Source: Humidesulfovibrio sp. | GTDB lineage: Bacteria; Desulfobacterota; Desulfovibrionia; Desulfovibrionales; Desulfovibrionaceae | Direction: 5' to 3' | NCBI RefSeq assembly: GCF_031082295.1 | Contig: NZ_JAVHLD010000004.1 | Location: 17,492-81,491 of the forward strand | DNA length: 64,000 bases | Shown: in pieces, positions 47,729-57,648 of the stretch | Numbering within the stretch: the stretch's first letter is position 1 | Layout: the number at the start of each line of letters is the position of its first letter | Translations under genes and position numbers: made by a program | The notes under the pieces: generated by a model | Told to the model about the DNA's origin: nothing | What the model saw: the letters and a program-made list of their open reading frames with translations, nothing else | Databases searched by the model: none

Positions 47729-50374
47729 ATGAACGCCCCGAAACTCACTCCCATGTTTGAGCAGTACATGCAGGTAAAGGCCGAGCACCCGGACGCGCTG
47801 CTCTTCTTCCGCATGGGCGATTTCTTTGAACTGTTCTTCGAAGACGCCGAAATCGCGGCACGTGAACTTTCCATCACATTGACATCCCGCAACCCAGGCG
47901 CAGAGGCCAAGGTGCCAATGTGCGGCGTTCCGCATCATTCCGTTGACAGCTACCTTGCCCAGCTCCTCGAAAAAGGCTTCAAGATCGCCATCTGCGACCA
48001 GATTGAAGATCCGCGCCAGGCCAAGGGGCTGGTAAAGCGCGCCGTCACTCGCGTCCTTACCCCAGGCACCATTGTTGAAGATCTCTCACTTAGCGCGAAG
48101 AACCACAATTACCTTGCCGCGCTGTTCTGGGATGCGGACACGGGCGCGGGTGGCCTTGGCTGGGTGGATTTCTCCACTTCGGAATGGTCGGGGCTCTTTT
48201 CCCGCCGCGAGACCGACCTCTGGCAATGGGCCATGAAAATATCCCCGCGGGAGATTCTTTTGCCACCCGGCAAAAAAGTTCCCCAGCAATATTTCGAGCT
48301 GGGCGCACAGGTGACGCAGTTGCCAAGTCCCAGCTCTTTCGACCTTTCCTCGGGGACCGAGGCAGTGCTGAAGGCTCAGGACGCGCCTGAGCTGTCCACC
48401 CTTGATCTTGCGGACAAGCCGGAATTGGTGCGCGCGCTGGGCGCGTTGCTTGGATACCTTCGCCGCACACAGATGACCGACTCCCCTCCCCTGGGCGAGT
48501 TTAAGGTGCTCGACCTTTCGCGCCACCTTGTGCTCGACGAAGTCACAGAGCGAAACCTTGAAATCTTCCGCAGGCTCGATGGCCGACCTGGTCCAGGCAC
48601 CCTCTGGCAGGTGCTCGACTACACCCAAACCGCCATGGGCGGACGCCTCCTGGAGTCACGATTGCGCCAGCCCTGGCGTGAACTTGCCCCTGTGGAGCGC
48701 ACCCTTGATGTTGTCGATTTCCTGTTCCGCCAGGACAGCTTGCGCCAGGACGTACGACGCCAGCTTTCCGATGTCCGCGACCTGGAACGGCTGGCCACGC
48801 GCATAGCCCTTGCCCGCGCAACGCCAAGAGACATCGTGGCTGTCCGCGAGAGCATCTCGCGCCTGCCCGGCCTCTACGACACGCTGCGCAAGTCTGTGAA
48901 CGACGCCGAGGCGAAGCCGCCAGCCGAGCTCCAGGCCCTGCTCAAATCCTGGGACTCCATGGAGGACGTGGCTGAGTTGCTCACGCGCGCCTTTGTGGAC
49001 TCACCGCCAATTGTCATCACTGACGGCGGGTTGTTCCTCACGGGCTATGACCCGGCGCTGGACGAACTCATCTCGCTCACGGAGCACGGCGAGGCGCGCA
49101 TCCGCACCATGCTGGAACGTGAGCGCGACGCCTGCGGCATCCCGAAGCTCAAGCTCGGCTTCAACAAAGTCTTCGGCTACTATCTCGAAATTTCGCACGC
49201 CTATCAGGGACAGGTGCCGGAGCACTTCATCCGACGCCAGACTCTGGTCAATTGCGAGCGCTACATCACCCAGGAGTTGAAAGACCTGGAAGAACGCCTT
49301 CTGTCAGCGGCCGATGAGCGCAAGTCCCTGGAGTACCGGCTTTTCAACGAGCTGCGCGAACGCTTGTCCGAACTACGCACGCGCTTCATGTACATGGCCT
49401 CTGCCCTGGCCGGCCTTGACTACTGGCAAGGGCTGGCCGAGGCTGCGCGTCAGAACGATTGGACGCGGCCCGACCTGCATGAAGGCATCGAGACCGAGAT
49501 CATACAAGGACGGCACCCCGTGGTGGAAGCGGCCAGCGGAGCAGCCAACTACATCCCCAACGACCTGCGCCTGGACGAAACGCGCCGCATTCTTCTCATC
49601 ACCGGACCGAACATGGCGGGCAAGTCGACTGTCCTGCGCCAGGCCGCGCTCATCACAATCCTGGCCCAGATGGGTTCTTTTGTCCCGGCCAGGCGAGCAC
49701 GCCTCGGCCTCGTCGACCGCGTGTTTTCCCGTGTCGGCGCCTCCGACAACCTCGCCCGCGGCCAAAGCACGTTCATGGTCGAGATGATGGAAACCGCTCG
49801 AATTCTGCGTCAAGCAACCTCACGCAGCCTGGTCATTCTGGACGAGATCGGCCGCGGCACAAGCACCTTTGACGGGCTGGCCCTGGCCTGGTCCGTCGTC
49901 GAGGAGCTTTCCCGGCGCGGCCGCGGCCAGGTGCGCACGCTGTTTGCCACACATTATTTCGAGCTGACCGCCCTTGAAGGCCGCATTCCCGGCCTGCGCA
50001 ACCTGAACATCGCGGTGCGCGAATGGAAGGGCGACATCGTGTTTCTGCGCAAGCTTGTTCCTGGTCCGGCGGACAAAAGCTACGGCATCGAGGTGGCGCG
50101 GCTTGCTGGCGTGCCACAAGCCGTGGTCCAGCGCGCAAGGGAAATCCTTGCGTCCCTCGAGGAAAAATCGCAAAGTGAGCGCGGCGGCGCATCACAAGCC
50201 ATACTTGCGAGGCAGAGCCTGCTTCCTGGCATGACGCCAAGCGCAGCACCGCAGCCGCCGGAGCCGGAGAGCCCCATACTTGTGGAACTCAGGCGCATGG
50301 ACCTTAACGGTCTCTCACCCCTGGCCGCACTGACCTTGCTGCATGAATGGAAGAAAAGCGTGACTCCGAAATGA
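47729..50374 (+). CDS. mutS: DNA mismatch repair protein MutS
   Basis: KLTPMFEQYMQVKAEHPDALLFFRMGDFFELFFEDA...LLITGPNMAGKSTVLRQAALI...LDEIGRGTSTFDGLALAW. Confidence 0.97.
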   Translation: MNAPKLTPMFEQYMQVKAEHPDALLFFRMGDFFELFFEDAEIAARELSITLTSRNPGAEAKVPMCGVPHHSVDSYLAQLLEKGFKIAICDQIEDPRQAKGLVKRAVTRVLTPGTIVEDLSLSAKNHNYLAALFWDADTGAGGLGWVDFSTSEWSGLFSRRETDLWQWAMKISPREILLPPGKKVPQQYFELGAQVTQLPSPSSFDLSSGTEAVLKAQDAPELSTLDLADKPELVRALGALLGYLRRTQMTDSPPLGEFKVLDLSRHLVLDEVTERNLEIFRRLDGRPGPGTLWQVLDYTQTAMGGRLLESRLRQPWRELAPVERTLDVVDFLFRQDSLRQDVRRQLSDVRDLERLATRIALARATPRDIVAVRESISRLPGLYDTLRKSVNDAEAKPPAELQALLKSWDSMEDVAELLTRAFVDSPPIVITDGGLFLTGYDPALDELISLTEHGEARIRTMLERERDACGIPKLKLGFNKVFGYYLEISHAYQGQVPEHFIRRQTLVNCERYITQELKDLEERLLSAADERKSLEYRLFNELRERLSELRTRFMYMASALAGLDYWQGLAEAARQNDWTRPDLHEGIETEIIQGRHPVVEAASGAANYIPNDLRLDETRRILLITGPNMAGKSTVLRQAALITILAQMGSFVPARRARLGLVDRVFSRVGASDNLARGQSTFMVEMMETARILRQATSRSLVILDEIGRGTSTFDGLALAWSVVEELSRRGRGQVRTLFATHYFELTALEGRIPGLRNLNIAVREWKGDIVFLRKLVPGPADKSYGIEVARLAGVPQAVVQRAREILASLEEKSQSERGGASQAILARQSLLPGMTPSAAPQPPEPESPILVELRRMDLNGLSPLAALTLLHEWKKSVTPK

Positions 50375-50826
50375 TCAAGTTGAGCAAAAACATACTTCAT
50401 CATGCTGCACTGGCGGTTCTCGTTGTGCTTGCCCTGTCCGCCTGCGGCAAACGCGAATGGCCCATCCCCGTGAGCAGCGAGGACAAGTTCCGCTGGCGCA
50501 GCGTTGAGGTGCAGCGCAACCAGGATTGCATCATCCTCAACTGCGAGTTGGCTGGAAACTGGACCAATATCGACACGGTGAAGGTTCTCGTCGAACCAGT
50601 GGGCAACGATCCCGACGATGGCTGTGCAAGCTGTCCCTTCACCCCACGCGCCACCCTTGTTTTCGGACCAGGCTCAGCCGGCATGAGAAAGGACATGAAT
50701 CGCATCGTCATCACAGCCTGCGGCTTGAACGCTGCAAAGACTTATCGTCTTCAGCTCATTGGCTTCAACGCATTTACACGCATTGCGCCTGTTGCGTCTG
50801 AGCTGGTTCTCAGCGCCCCAAAATAA
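50371..50826 (+). CDS. Hypothetical lipoprotein
   Basis: MIKLSKNILHHAALAVLVVLALSACGKREW (lipobox LSAC); ATGA overlap with mutS. Confidence 0.75.
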   Translation: MIKLSKNILHHAALAVLVVLALSACGKREWPIPVSSEDKFRWRSVEVQRNQDCIILNCELAGNWTNIDTVKVLVEPVGNDPDDGCASCPFTPRATLVFGPGSAGMRKDMNRIVITACGLNAAKTYRLQLIGFNAFTRIAPVASELVLSAPK

Positions 50827-50854
50827 AATCCATCGCACAGGAGAACATCTTCCC

Positions 50855-52093
50855 ATGCATCATTTTGAGCAACGAAACGGCACCCTGTTTGCGGAAGGCG
50901 TCAGCGTCTCTGAACTTGCGCAGCAATACGGCACTCCGCTCTATGTCTATTCCACTGCAACGCTTAAACGCCACTACGAAGCCTTTGACTCGGCGTTTGC
51001 GTCCATGGATCACCTGACCTGCTACTCGGTCAAGGCCAACTCCAACCTGCATGTGCTGCGCCTGCTGGCCTCTCTTGGCGCCGGCATGGACATCGTGTCG
51101 GGCGGCGAGTTGTACCGCGCCCTCATGGCTGGCGTTCCCGCCTCCAAGATCGTGTACTCCGGCGTTGGCAAAAAAGCCGCCGAGATCCGGCAGGCCCTTG
51201 ATGCAGGCATCCTCATGTTCAATGTGGAGTCCACACAGGAGCTCCTCCGCATCAATGAGGTCGCGGCGGAGATGGGCAAAGTGGCCCAGGTCAGCTTCCG
51301 CATCAATCCGGACGTTGACCCCAAGACGCATCCCTACATCTCCACGGGCCTGAAAAAGAACAAGTTCGGCCTGAACATCGACCATTCTCTCGAGGCCTAT
51401 GCCATGGCTCGCGACCTTCCCGCCGTCGAGGCCGTGGGCATCGACTGCCATATCGGCTCGCAGCTCACCAGCATCGACCCGTTCATGGAGGCCTTGGACA
51501 AGCTCCTGGTCTTCTACGACAAGCTCAAGGCCATGAACCTGGACATCCGCTACCTTGATCTTGGTGGCGGCTTGGGCATCAACTACGATGAAGAACAGCC
51601 CCCGCACCCTGCGGAATTCGGCGCAGCGCTGACCAAGGCGCTGGGCAATCTGCCGCTCAAGATCATTCTTGAACCCGGTCGCGTCATCGTCGGCAACGCT
51701 GGCATCCTCGTCACCGAGGTGCTCTACACCAAGCAGACTCCGACCAAGAGCTTCGTCATCGTCGATGCCGCCATGAACGATCTGGTGCGACCGTCACTGT
51801 ATGGCTCCTTCCACCGCGTGGAGGAAGTCGAGCCCAAGGGTCGCCCAGTCCTGGACGTCGATGTCGTCGGCCCCATATGCGAATCCGGCGACTTCCTGGC
51901 CAAAGACCGCCAGTTGGCCGAGGTGCACCAGGGCGAGCGTCTGGCCGTGTATTCCGCTGGCGCATACGGCTTCACCATGTCCTCCAACTACAACTCCCGC
52001 CCCAGGGCAGCAGAGGTCCTTGTTGACGGCGAGAACGTCATCGTCGCCCGCAGGCGCGAATCCTACGAATCCCTGGTGGCCCAGGAACTCTAG
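50855..52093 (+). CDS. lysA: Diaminopimelate decarboxylase
   Basis: YGTPLYVYSTATLKRHYEAFD...CYSVKANSNLHVLRLLASLGAGMDIVSGGEL...GGGLGINY...VGPICESGDFLAKDR. Confidence 0.97.
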   Translation: MHHFEQRNGTLFAEGVSVSELAQQYGTPLYVYSTATLKRHYEAFDSAFASMDHLTCYSVKANSNLHVLRLLASLGAGMDIVSGGELYRALMAGVPASKIVYSGVGKKAAEIRQALDAGILMFNVESTQELLRINEVAAEMGKVAQVSFRINPDVDPKTHPYISTGLKKNKFGLNIDHSLEAYAMARDLPAVEAVGIDCHIGSQLTSIDPFMEALDKLLVFYDKLKAMNLDIRYLDLGGGLGINYDEEQPPHPAEFGAALTKALGNLPLKIILEPGRVIVGNAGILVTEVLYTKQTPTKSFVIVDAAMNDLVRPSLYGSFHRVEEVEPKGRPVLDVDVVGPICESGDFLAKDRQLAEVHQGERLAVYSAGAYGFTMSSNYNSRPRAAEVLVDGENVIVARRRESYESLVAQEL

Positions 52094-52099
52094 CCTGTC

Positions 52100-52131
52100 A
52101 GGGGGCCGGGCCTCTAGAGCCTGGCCCCCTT
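52100..52131 (+). terminator. Terminator hairpin after lysA
   Basis: AGGGGGCCGGGC-CTCTAGA-GCCTGGCCCCCT then TT; 12-bp stem. Confidence 0.75.
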
Positions 52132-52141
52132 TCCACCAATC

Positions 52142-52918
52142 ATGCCACGCCTGAACACCTACCACCTCCCACCAAACCAATGGCCCGACGTTGAAGGCTC
52201 GCGTACGCTGCTCACCGGCCCGGAGGCGAGACATCTGCTCGGGGTCCTGCGCGCCAAGCCAGGTGACTCATTGCGTCTCTTCGACGGCCAGGGGCGTTCA
52301 GGCCTGTTCAAGATTGTTGGAGTCTCCGGCAAAGACAAGGCCGAACTTGTCGTTGAAAGCCTGTTCCTAGAGCCGATGCCGACTTCAGGGCTCGTGCTGG
52401 CATTGGGCTGGAACAAATCCTCCCGGCGCGACTGGGTGCTGGAAAAAGCCGTTGAACTTGACGCCTTGGGGCTTCTTTTTTGGCAGGCCGTACGCAGCCA
52501 GGGTGCCCCGCCAGCCGTTGCCAAGGATTCCTGGCAGGAGAAATGTGTTCAGGCCGCCAAGCAGTGCGGCTCAGTATGGCTGCCCGAACTCGGCATTGCG
52601 CACGGAGGCGTGGAAGGACTTATTCGCGTTGCGGCAGATCCCGGCGGGTGTTACGCTGGTTGCTACGTTCTTGATGAAAACGCGGCCACAGACGCCCTGC
52701 CCGACCCGGCCAGCCTGGCCTCCGGCAAGAACCTCGTGGTGATCGGTCCGGAGGGAGGGCTGGAACGGCGTGAAGCCGAAGCCCTGGCTCAATCCGACTT
52801 CAAACCGCTGAGCTTAGGGCCGCGCCCGCTCCGATGGGAAACGGCCGCCCTGTACTGTCTGGGTCTGGCCCATTTCGCCGCACGCACCAGCCAGCACTCG
52901 AGGAGTTCATGCGCATAG
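52142..52918 (+). CDS. rsmE: 16S rRNA (uracil1498-N3)-methyltransferase
   Basis: HLLGVLRAKPGDSLRLFDGQG...LALGWNKSSRRDWVLEKAVELDALGLLF...VVIGPEGGLERREAEAL...LGPRPLRWETAA. Confidence 0.92.
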   Translation: MPRLNTYHLPPNQWPDVEGSRTLLTGPEARHLLGVLRAKPGDSLRLFDGQGRSGLFKIVGVSGKDKAELVVESLFLEPMPTSGLVLALGWNKSSRRDWVLEKAVELDALGLLFWQAVRSQGAPPAVAKDSWQEKCVQAAKQCGSVWLPELGIAHGGVEGLIRVAADPGGCYAGCYVLDENAATDALPDPASLASGKNLVVIGPEGGLERREAEALAQSDFKPLSLGPRPLRWETAALYCLGLAHFAARTSQHSRSSCA

Positions 52919-54147
52919 AGATTTCAGAAAAGCAGCCCCTGGCAGATAAGATCAGGCCTCAAACCCTGGACGAATTCGTTGGCCAGAGCCACCTCCTTGA
53001 GCGCATCGCGGCCTTTGCGCAGGGACCACGGCTGCCGAGCCTGCTCTTCTTCGGTCCTCCTGGCTGCGGCAAGTCCACGCTTGCCATGCTCATGGCCAAG
53101 GCTGCAGGCAAGAAGTGGATCCGCGTAAGCGCGCCCGAGGCCGGCCTCGCCGCCTTGCGCAAGCGCCTGGAAGGAGCCGAGGTGCTCATCCTCGACGAGA
53201 TTCACCGCTTCTCCAAGGCGCAGCAGGACTTTTTCCTGCCCATCCTGGAGAGCGGCGAGATCGTCCTGCTGGCGACCACCACGGAGAACCCCTCGTTCAG
53301 CGTCACCAGGCAACTGCTCTCCAGGCTGCACGTGCTGCGCTTCCGCGCACTGACGCGCGAGGAACTCTCTCGCATGGCCAGACGCGGGGCCAAGGTGCTG
53401 GGAGCCGAATGGCCGGACGAGGTCTTTGATCTGCTGGGGGCCATGTCCGCGGGCGATGGGCGAGCGCTCTTGAATCTGGTTGAGCACGTCGCGCACATGC
53501 CAAAGGAAAAGCTTGGCATCGAAGAGTTGCGCCAGGCACTGCCGGAAGTTGTCATCCGCGGCGACCGCGACGGCGACTCGCACTATGAGCTTGCCTCGGC
53601 GCTCATCAAATCCATACGGGGAAGCGATCCGGACGCGGCGCTCTACTACCTGGCCTGTCTGCTGGAAAGTGGCGAAGACCCGCGCTTCATCTGCCGCAGA
53701 CTTGTGCTGTCGTCAGCGGAGGACATCGGCCTGGGCGACCCTCAGGCGTTGCCGCTGGCCGTTGCCTGCCAGCAGGCCGTGGAGTTCGTCGGAATGCCTG
53801 AAGGGTTCATCCCACTGGCCGAGACGGTCATCTACCTTGCCCTGGCGCCGAAGAGCAACGCGAGCTATGCTGGCTATTTGAATGCCCTGAAAGAGGTCCG
53901 CGAGAATGGCCTGCTGCCTGTGCCGCTGCATCTGCGCAACGCCAGCACCACCCTGCACAAGGAATGGGGTTACGGGCGCGGATACAAGTACCCACATGCT
54001 TTCCCGCAAGCCTGGGTGGACCAGGAATATCTTCCGCACGACCTCGCGCAACGCAAGGCGCAGTTCTACTTCCCGAAAAACGAGGGCGTCGAACCCCGGC
54101 TGCACACCTGGCTGGCCTCGCGCAAACGTGCGGGCCGCAAAACGTAA
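52909..54147 (+). CDS. rarA: AAA ATPase, replication-associated recombination protein RarA/MgsA
   Basis: PLADKIRPQTLDEFVGQSHLL...LLFFGPPGCGKSTLAMLMA...LILDEIHRFSKAQQDFFLPILESGEIVLLATTTENPSFSV. Confidence 0.94.
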   Translation: MRIEISEKQPLADKIRPQTLDEFVGQSHLLERIAAFAQGPRLPSLLFFGPPGCGKSTLAMLMAKAAGKKWIRVSAPEAGLAALRKRLEGAEVLILDEIHRFSKAQQDFFLPILESGEIVLLATTTENPSFSVTRQLLSRLHVLRFRALTREELSRMARRGAKVLGAEWPDEVFDLLGAMSAGDGRALLNLVEHVAHMPKEKLGIEELRQALPEVVIRGDRDGDSHYELASALIKSIRGSDPDAALYYLACLLESGEDPRFICRRLVLSSAEDIGLGDPQALPLAVACQQAVEFVGMPEGFIPLAETVIYLALAPKSNASYAGYLNALKEVRENGLLPVPLHLRNASTTLHKEWGYGRGYKYPHAFPQAWVDQEYLPHDLAQRKAQFYFPKNEGVEPRLHTWLASRKRAGRKT

Positions 54148-54150
54148 CCC

Positions 54151-55452
54151 CTACCCGTCCTGACCGGTCTTCCTGGCGTACAGCTTGCGCCATTCGTCCA
54201 GGAACAGCACGGCGGTCTCAAGTTCGCCGAGCCTGCCCTGTTGCTGCCGAATAGCCCAGACGAGATCCTCAAAACTGGTGCTCGCGGGGAGCGCAAGCCG
54301 GTCGAGAAGAGCCGAGATATCCTGCGCCAACTCTGGCGGGAGGCCTTCAACCGCCTGAAGGCTGGCGCGTTGTTTGGGCCATCCCGGAACGCGTTCGCCC
54401 ACGAAGTCGAGCAGGGTCCGCATCCGCGCGCAATAGGTGTGCTCCCGAAGCACCCGCTCTTGCCCACGCGCAGCAATGGCTGCACGTTCGTCGGGATGAG
54501 CCAGGTAATGCGCAATCTTGTCCTGCAATTCCTCCATGCTCCCGAAGGTAGCCAGTTCGTCGTCCGCAAAGGCTTCGGGCATGAGGATTCTGCGGTCAAC
54601 AAGCTGAAAGGCACGGCAGGCCGCGATCTCAAAGGTGCGCGGGTTGATGAAGTCCCCGCCGGTGACCAGTTCTTTGGCTTGGACGCTTGAGTGCAGATTA
54701 ATGTTCACCTTGGTGGCGTTGAAAATCTTGACGCAGTCCTCGCTGGAAACGCGTGCGCCGGCCATCTGCACATAGGGCTCAAGCACGCTGTCGCCTTCCC
54801 ATTCGGTACCCCAAAGCTTGAAATCGTGGCGGATGAGATCGCGAAAGGCCACACGGCGGTTGGCATAGCCAGCCCCCATGAAGGAAACGTCAGAGCCGAA
54901 TTTACGGATTTCCGCAGCAGAAAGTTCAAGTGGTTTGTGAACTTCCGGTTGAGCTGCCAAAGGCAGATACAGGGCGTTGCCCACCCCAATAGCTTGCAAT
55001 TCCTTAAATATTTCATCTCGCTGGATGACGGCAAATACATCATAGTACGGAGCAAAGCCCTTCCAGTACGTAAAGAGACGGAAATCTTCAACAAACCACA
55101 TCGCCGTGGTGATTCCGTCACGTTTAAGCCGCTTCAAGGCCTGGATGGTCAGCGGTGCCTGGGCCTGCGCAAGCACAAGGTCCGGTTCAAAGGTTTCGGC
55201 CTTGGCCAAGACGGACTGGGACACAACCTGAAGGTAGCTGTTCTCTAAATATTGCAGGCGGTCCGTGCCCACCTTGAGTCCATGCAGGGCCTTGTAGGAG
55301 GGGTAAAAGTCCGGCGCCTCGAACACCTCCACCAGATGCCCGAGCTGCCGCAAAGCCGCCGTGCAGTATCTGCCGATGGGCAGGGAGCCGCCATAGAGCG
55401 GCAACACCACCAGTATCCTCACCCTCGCCCCCTTGGTTCGTTTCCCGCTCAC
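54151..55452 (-). CDS. CgeB-like glycosyltransferase
   Basis: RILVVLPLYGGSLPIGRYCTAALRQLGHLVEVFEAP...VNINLHSSVQAKELVTGGDFINPRTFEIAACRAFQLVDRR; glycosyltransferase 1-type C-terminus. Confidence 0.75.
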   Translation of the reverse strand: MSGKRTKGARVRILVVLPLYGGSLPIGRYCTAALRQLGHLVEVFEAPDFYPSYKALHGLKVGTDRLQYLENSYLQVVSQSVLAKAETFEPDLVLAQAQAPLTIQALKRLKRDGITTAMWFVEDFRLFTYWKGFAPYYDVFAVIQRDEIFKELQAIGVGNALYLPLAAQPEVHKPLELSAAEIRKFGSDVSFMGAGYANRRVAFRDLIRHDFKLWGTEWEGDSVLEPYVQMAGARVSSEDCVKIFNATKVNINLHSSVQAKELVTGGDFINPRTFEIAACRAFQLVDRRILMPEAFADDELATFGSMEELQDKIAHYLAHPDERAAIAARGQERVLREHTYCARMRTLLDFVGERVPGWPKQRASLQAVEGLPPELAQDISALLDRLALPASTSFEDLVWAIRQQQGRLGELETAVLFLDEWRKLYARKTGQDG

Positions 55453-55548
55453 CCTACGACGTGGTCATCCGACTATTCTTAATGTTTTAACCGTCATCCG
55501 CAATTAAGAGAAAGTCTAGACTTTATTTAACATTCTTAATTTATAACT

Positions 55549-56838
55549 TTATGTTATTATGCTCGAAGATATTCCTGAAAACCTTCCACTAGAGGATTCA
55601 GCGTCCGGCACCATCCAGTCCCGCTCCATGTACAGGCGTTCTGCGAGCTCATTGAGCATCTGTGATGGCTCGCCCTGCCCTGCCGAAAGATGTTCAGAAA
55701 GAAAATCGCGGAAGCGTCCACGCAATTCGGACTGTGGGTCAGGTCCGGCTTTGGCCGTAAAGGTCTGGCCCAATTTGTCCGTGTCGGAATTGAAGACCGT
55801 GACGCCAGAGGGCAGGTGGTTCGCGTCCAGGGTGGAGAGATAGCGAACAATGTCGGTATCCATGAAGGGCTGCAAGCAGGCCACCTGTGCCGTGCATGGC
55901 TGTGACTCTAGACAGGGTGCGCACTCGATGTTGGCCTGAAGCACCTGATGCCCCAGTCCGTAGGGTCCGGTTTCAAAGCACCAGGCCGAGGAGAGAAAGG
56001 TCGCCAGCACGGGGATTCCTAGGTGCGCGGCAAGATGCATTGTGCCGGTGTCCGGGGTCAGCACCAGGTCGAGCCCGCCCACCACGTCCACAAGGGAGCC
56101 CCAGCCTGTGGCGCCGCAAAGGTTCTTCAACACCCGGGCGTGTCGCCCCGGAAGCTCTCGCTCGAGCTGTCGCGCAGCCTGGAGCTCGGCCTTGCTGCCG
56201 AGCAGGACCAGCGCGTCGTCACCGCGGATGTCCAAAAGCGCGGTCACCAACGCGGCAAGCACCTTGGGCGGAAGGGAACGCCTGGACTCGCGTCCGGCCA
56301 TGACCACGCCAAGGCCGCCGCCCTTGCCCTTCGCCACGGGGTTGACCTCGGTGGCTGGCACGGGTGAAGCGTGGTGCCAGGCCCAGAAGTCCGCGATGTT
56401 GAGCCCGATGCGGCGCATGGCGGACCAGCGCATGGCGAGCCGGGACCACTGGCCAACGATCTCCTGTCCGTTCTGCCAGACATGCCCTCGCACGCTCTGC
56501 GGATCAAACAGCGCTGCCAGCCGGTAGTTCAAAGGCGAGAAATTGAGATTGTATACCCGTGAGAATCGGATGCCAGCAAGCTCTCGAAATGCCGTGACAT
56601 TGCGTTCAAGAAGCACTCGCGCCTGTTCGGCAGGCGGCAGCTTGGCCAACACAGTGCCATGGGCGCACACAGGATGCAGGTGCACAGTCGGATACAGCAG
56701 CCGGGCCAACGCCACCAGCGACTCGTCCAGACAGAGATGAACCTCGGCTTCGGTCTCGCCTAAAAGCGACAAGAGCAAACGCTTGGTCTGCACAAGGTCG
56801 CCGAACCTGGCGAGCTGAATCACGAGATAGGCTGGCAT
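55549..56838 (-). CDS. Family 9 glycosyltransferase (heptosyltransferase-like)
   Basis: AYLVIQLARFGDLVQTKRLLLSLL...LVLTPDTGTMHLAAHLGIPVLATFLSSAWCFETGPYG. Confidence 0.88.
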   Translation of the reverse strand: MPAYLVIQLARFGDLVQTKRLLLSLLGETEAEVHLCLDESLVALARLLYPTVHLHPVCAHGTVLAKLPPAEQARVLLERNVTAFRELAGIRFSRVYNLNFSPLNYRLAALFDPQSVRGHVWQNGQEIVGQWSRLAMRWSAMRRIGLNIADFWAWHHASPVPATEVNPVAKGKGGGLGVVMAGRESRRSLPPKVLAALVTALLDIRGDDALVLLGSKAELQAARQLERELPGRHARVLKNLCGATGWGSLVDVVGGLDLVLTPDTGTMHLAAHLGIPVLATFLSSAWCFETGPYGLGHQVLQANIECAPCLESQPCTAQVACLQPFMDTDIVRYLSTLDANHLPSGVTVFNSDTDKLGQTFTAKAGPDPQSELRGRFRDFLSEHLSAGQGEPSQMLNELAERLYMERDWMVPDAESSSGRFSGISSSIIT

Positions 56839-56946
56839 GTGGCTAGGCGTTCTCCTCTTTTCGCTGTGTCGGCACCCTATCTCACACGCGGTGAATATGG
56901 CAAGATTGACTGTTTTGCCATTTTACAGACCGGGCAAGGATTTGGT

Positions 56947-57648
56947 ATGATCTTCCGGATGCGCTATTATCCTATGTTTGTGAGCCTTGCGGGACGAGCC
57001 TGCCTTGTGGTGGGTGCTGGCCAGGTTGGCTTGCGCAAAATCGAAACTCTGGCCGAGTGTGGCGCTTCAAGCGTGCTTGTGGTGGACAAGAATCCACCTG
57101 ACAAGGCCCTGGAGCTGCTGCTCAGGCGGCCAGGTCTGACCTTTGCCCAACGCGACTTCCAGGAGACTGACCTTGAGGGCAAGTTCCTGGCCATTGCCTC
57201 AACCAGCAGTTCCCAGGTCAATCAGCGCATCAGCGACCTTTGTAGGCTTCGTGGCGTGCTCTGCAATATCGTTGACCAGCCCGACGCCTGCACCTTCATC
57301 GTTCCGGCAACAGTGCGACAGGGCGACCTGACGCTTGCAGTATCCACCGGCGGGCAGAGTCCAGCCCTGGCCAAGACCATCCGCAAGGACTTGCAGAATG
57401 CCTACGGAAGGGAGTATGCCCTGTTCCTCGCACTCATGGGGCGCCTGCGGACTCTCGTTCTGGCCCAAGGCCAAGAGACAGAGGCCAACACCGCCCTGTT
57501 CCGCAAGCTCGTGGGCTCGCGCCTGCTTGAAGCGTTCAAGAATAATGACATTCCCTTGGCAATGGCGGAACTGGCAGCACATTTGCCCACACACTTGCAC
57601 GACCAAGTGCCTTCACTGATAACGGAGATCCTGCATGATTCTGCCTGA
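56947..57648 (+). CDS. Precorrin-2 dehydrogenase/siroheme synthase N-domain-like protein
   Basis: YYPMFVSLAGRACLVVGAGQVGLRKIETLAECGASSVLVVD...CNIVDQPDACTFIVPATVRQGDLTLAVSTGGQSPALAKTIR. Confidence 0.9.
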   Translation: MIFRMRYYPMFVSLAGRACLVVGAGQVGLRKIETLAECGASSVLVVDKNPPDKALELLLRRPGLTFAQRDFQETDLEGKFLAIASTSSSQVNQRISDLCRLRGVLCNIVDQPDACTFIVPATVRQGDLTLAVSTGGQSPALAKTIRKDLQNAYGREYALFLALMGRLRTLVLAQGQETEANTALFRKLVGSRLLEAFKNNDIPLAMAELAAHLPTHLHDQVPSLITEILHDSA

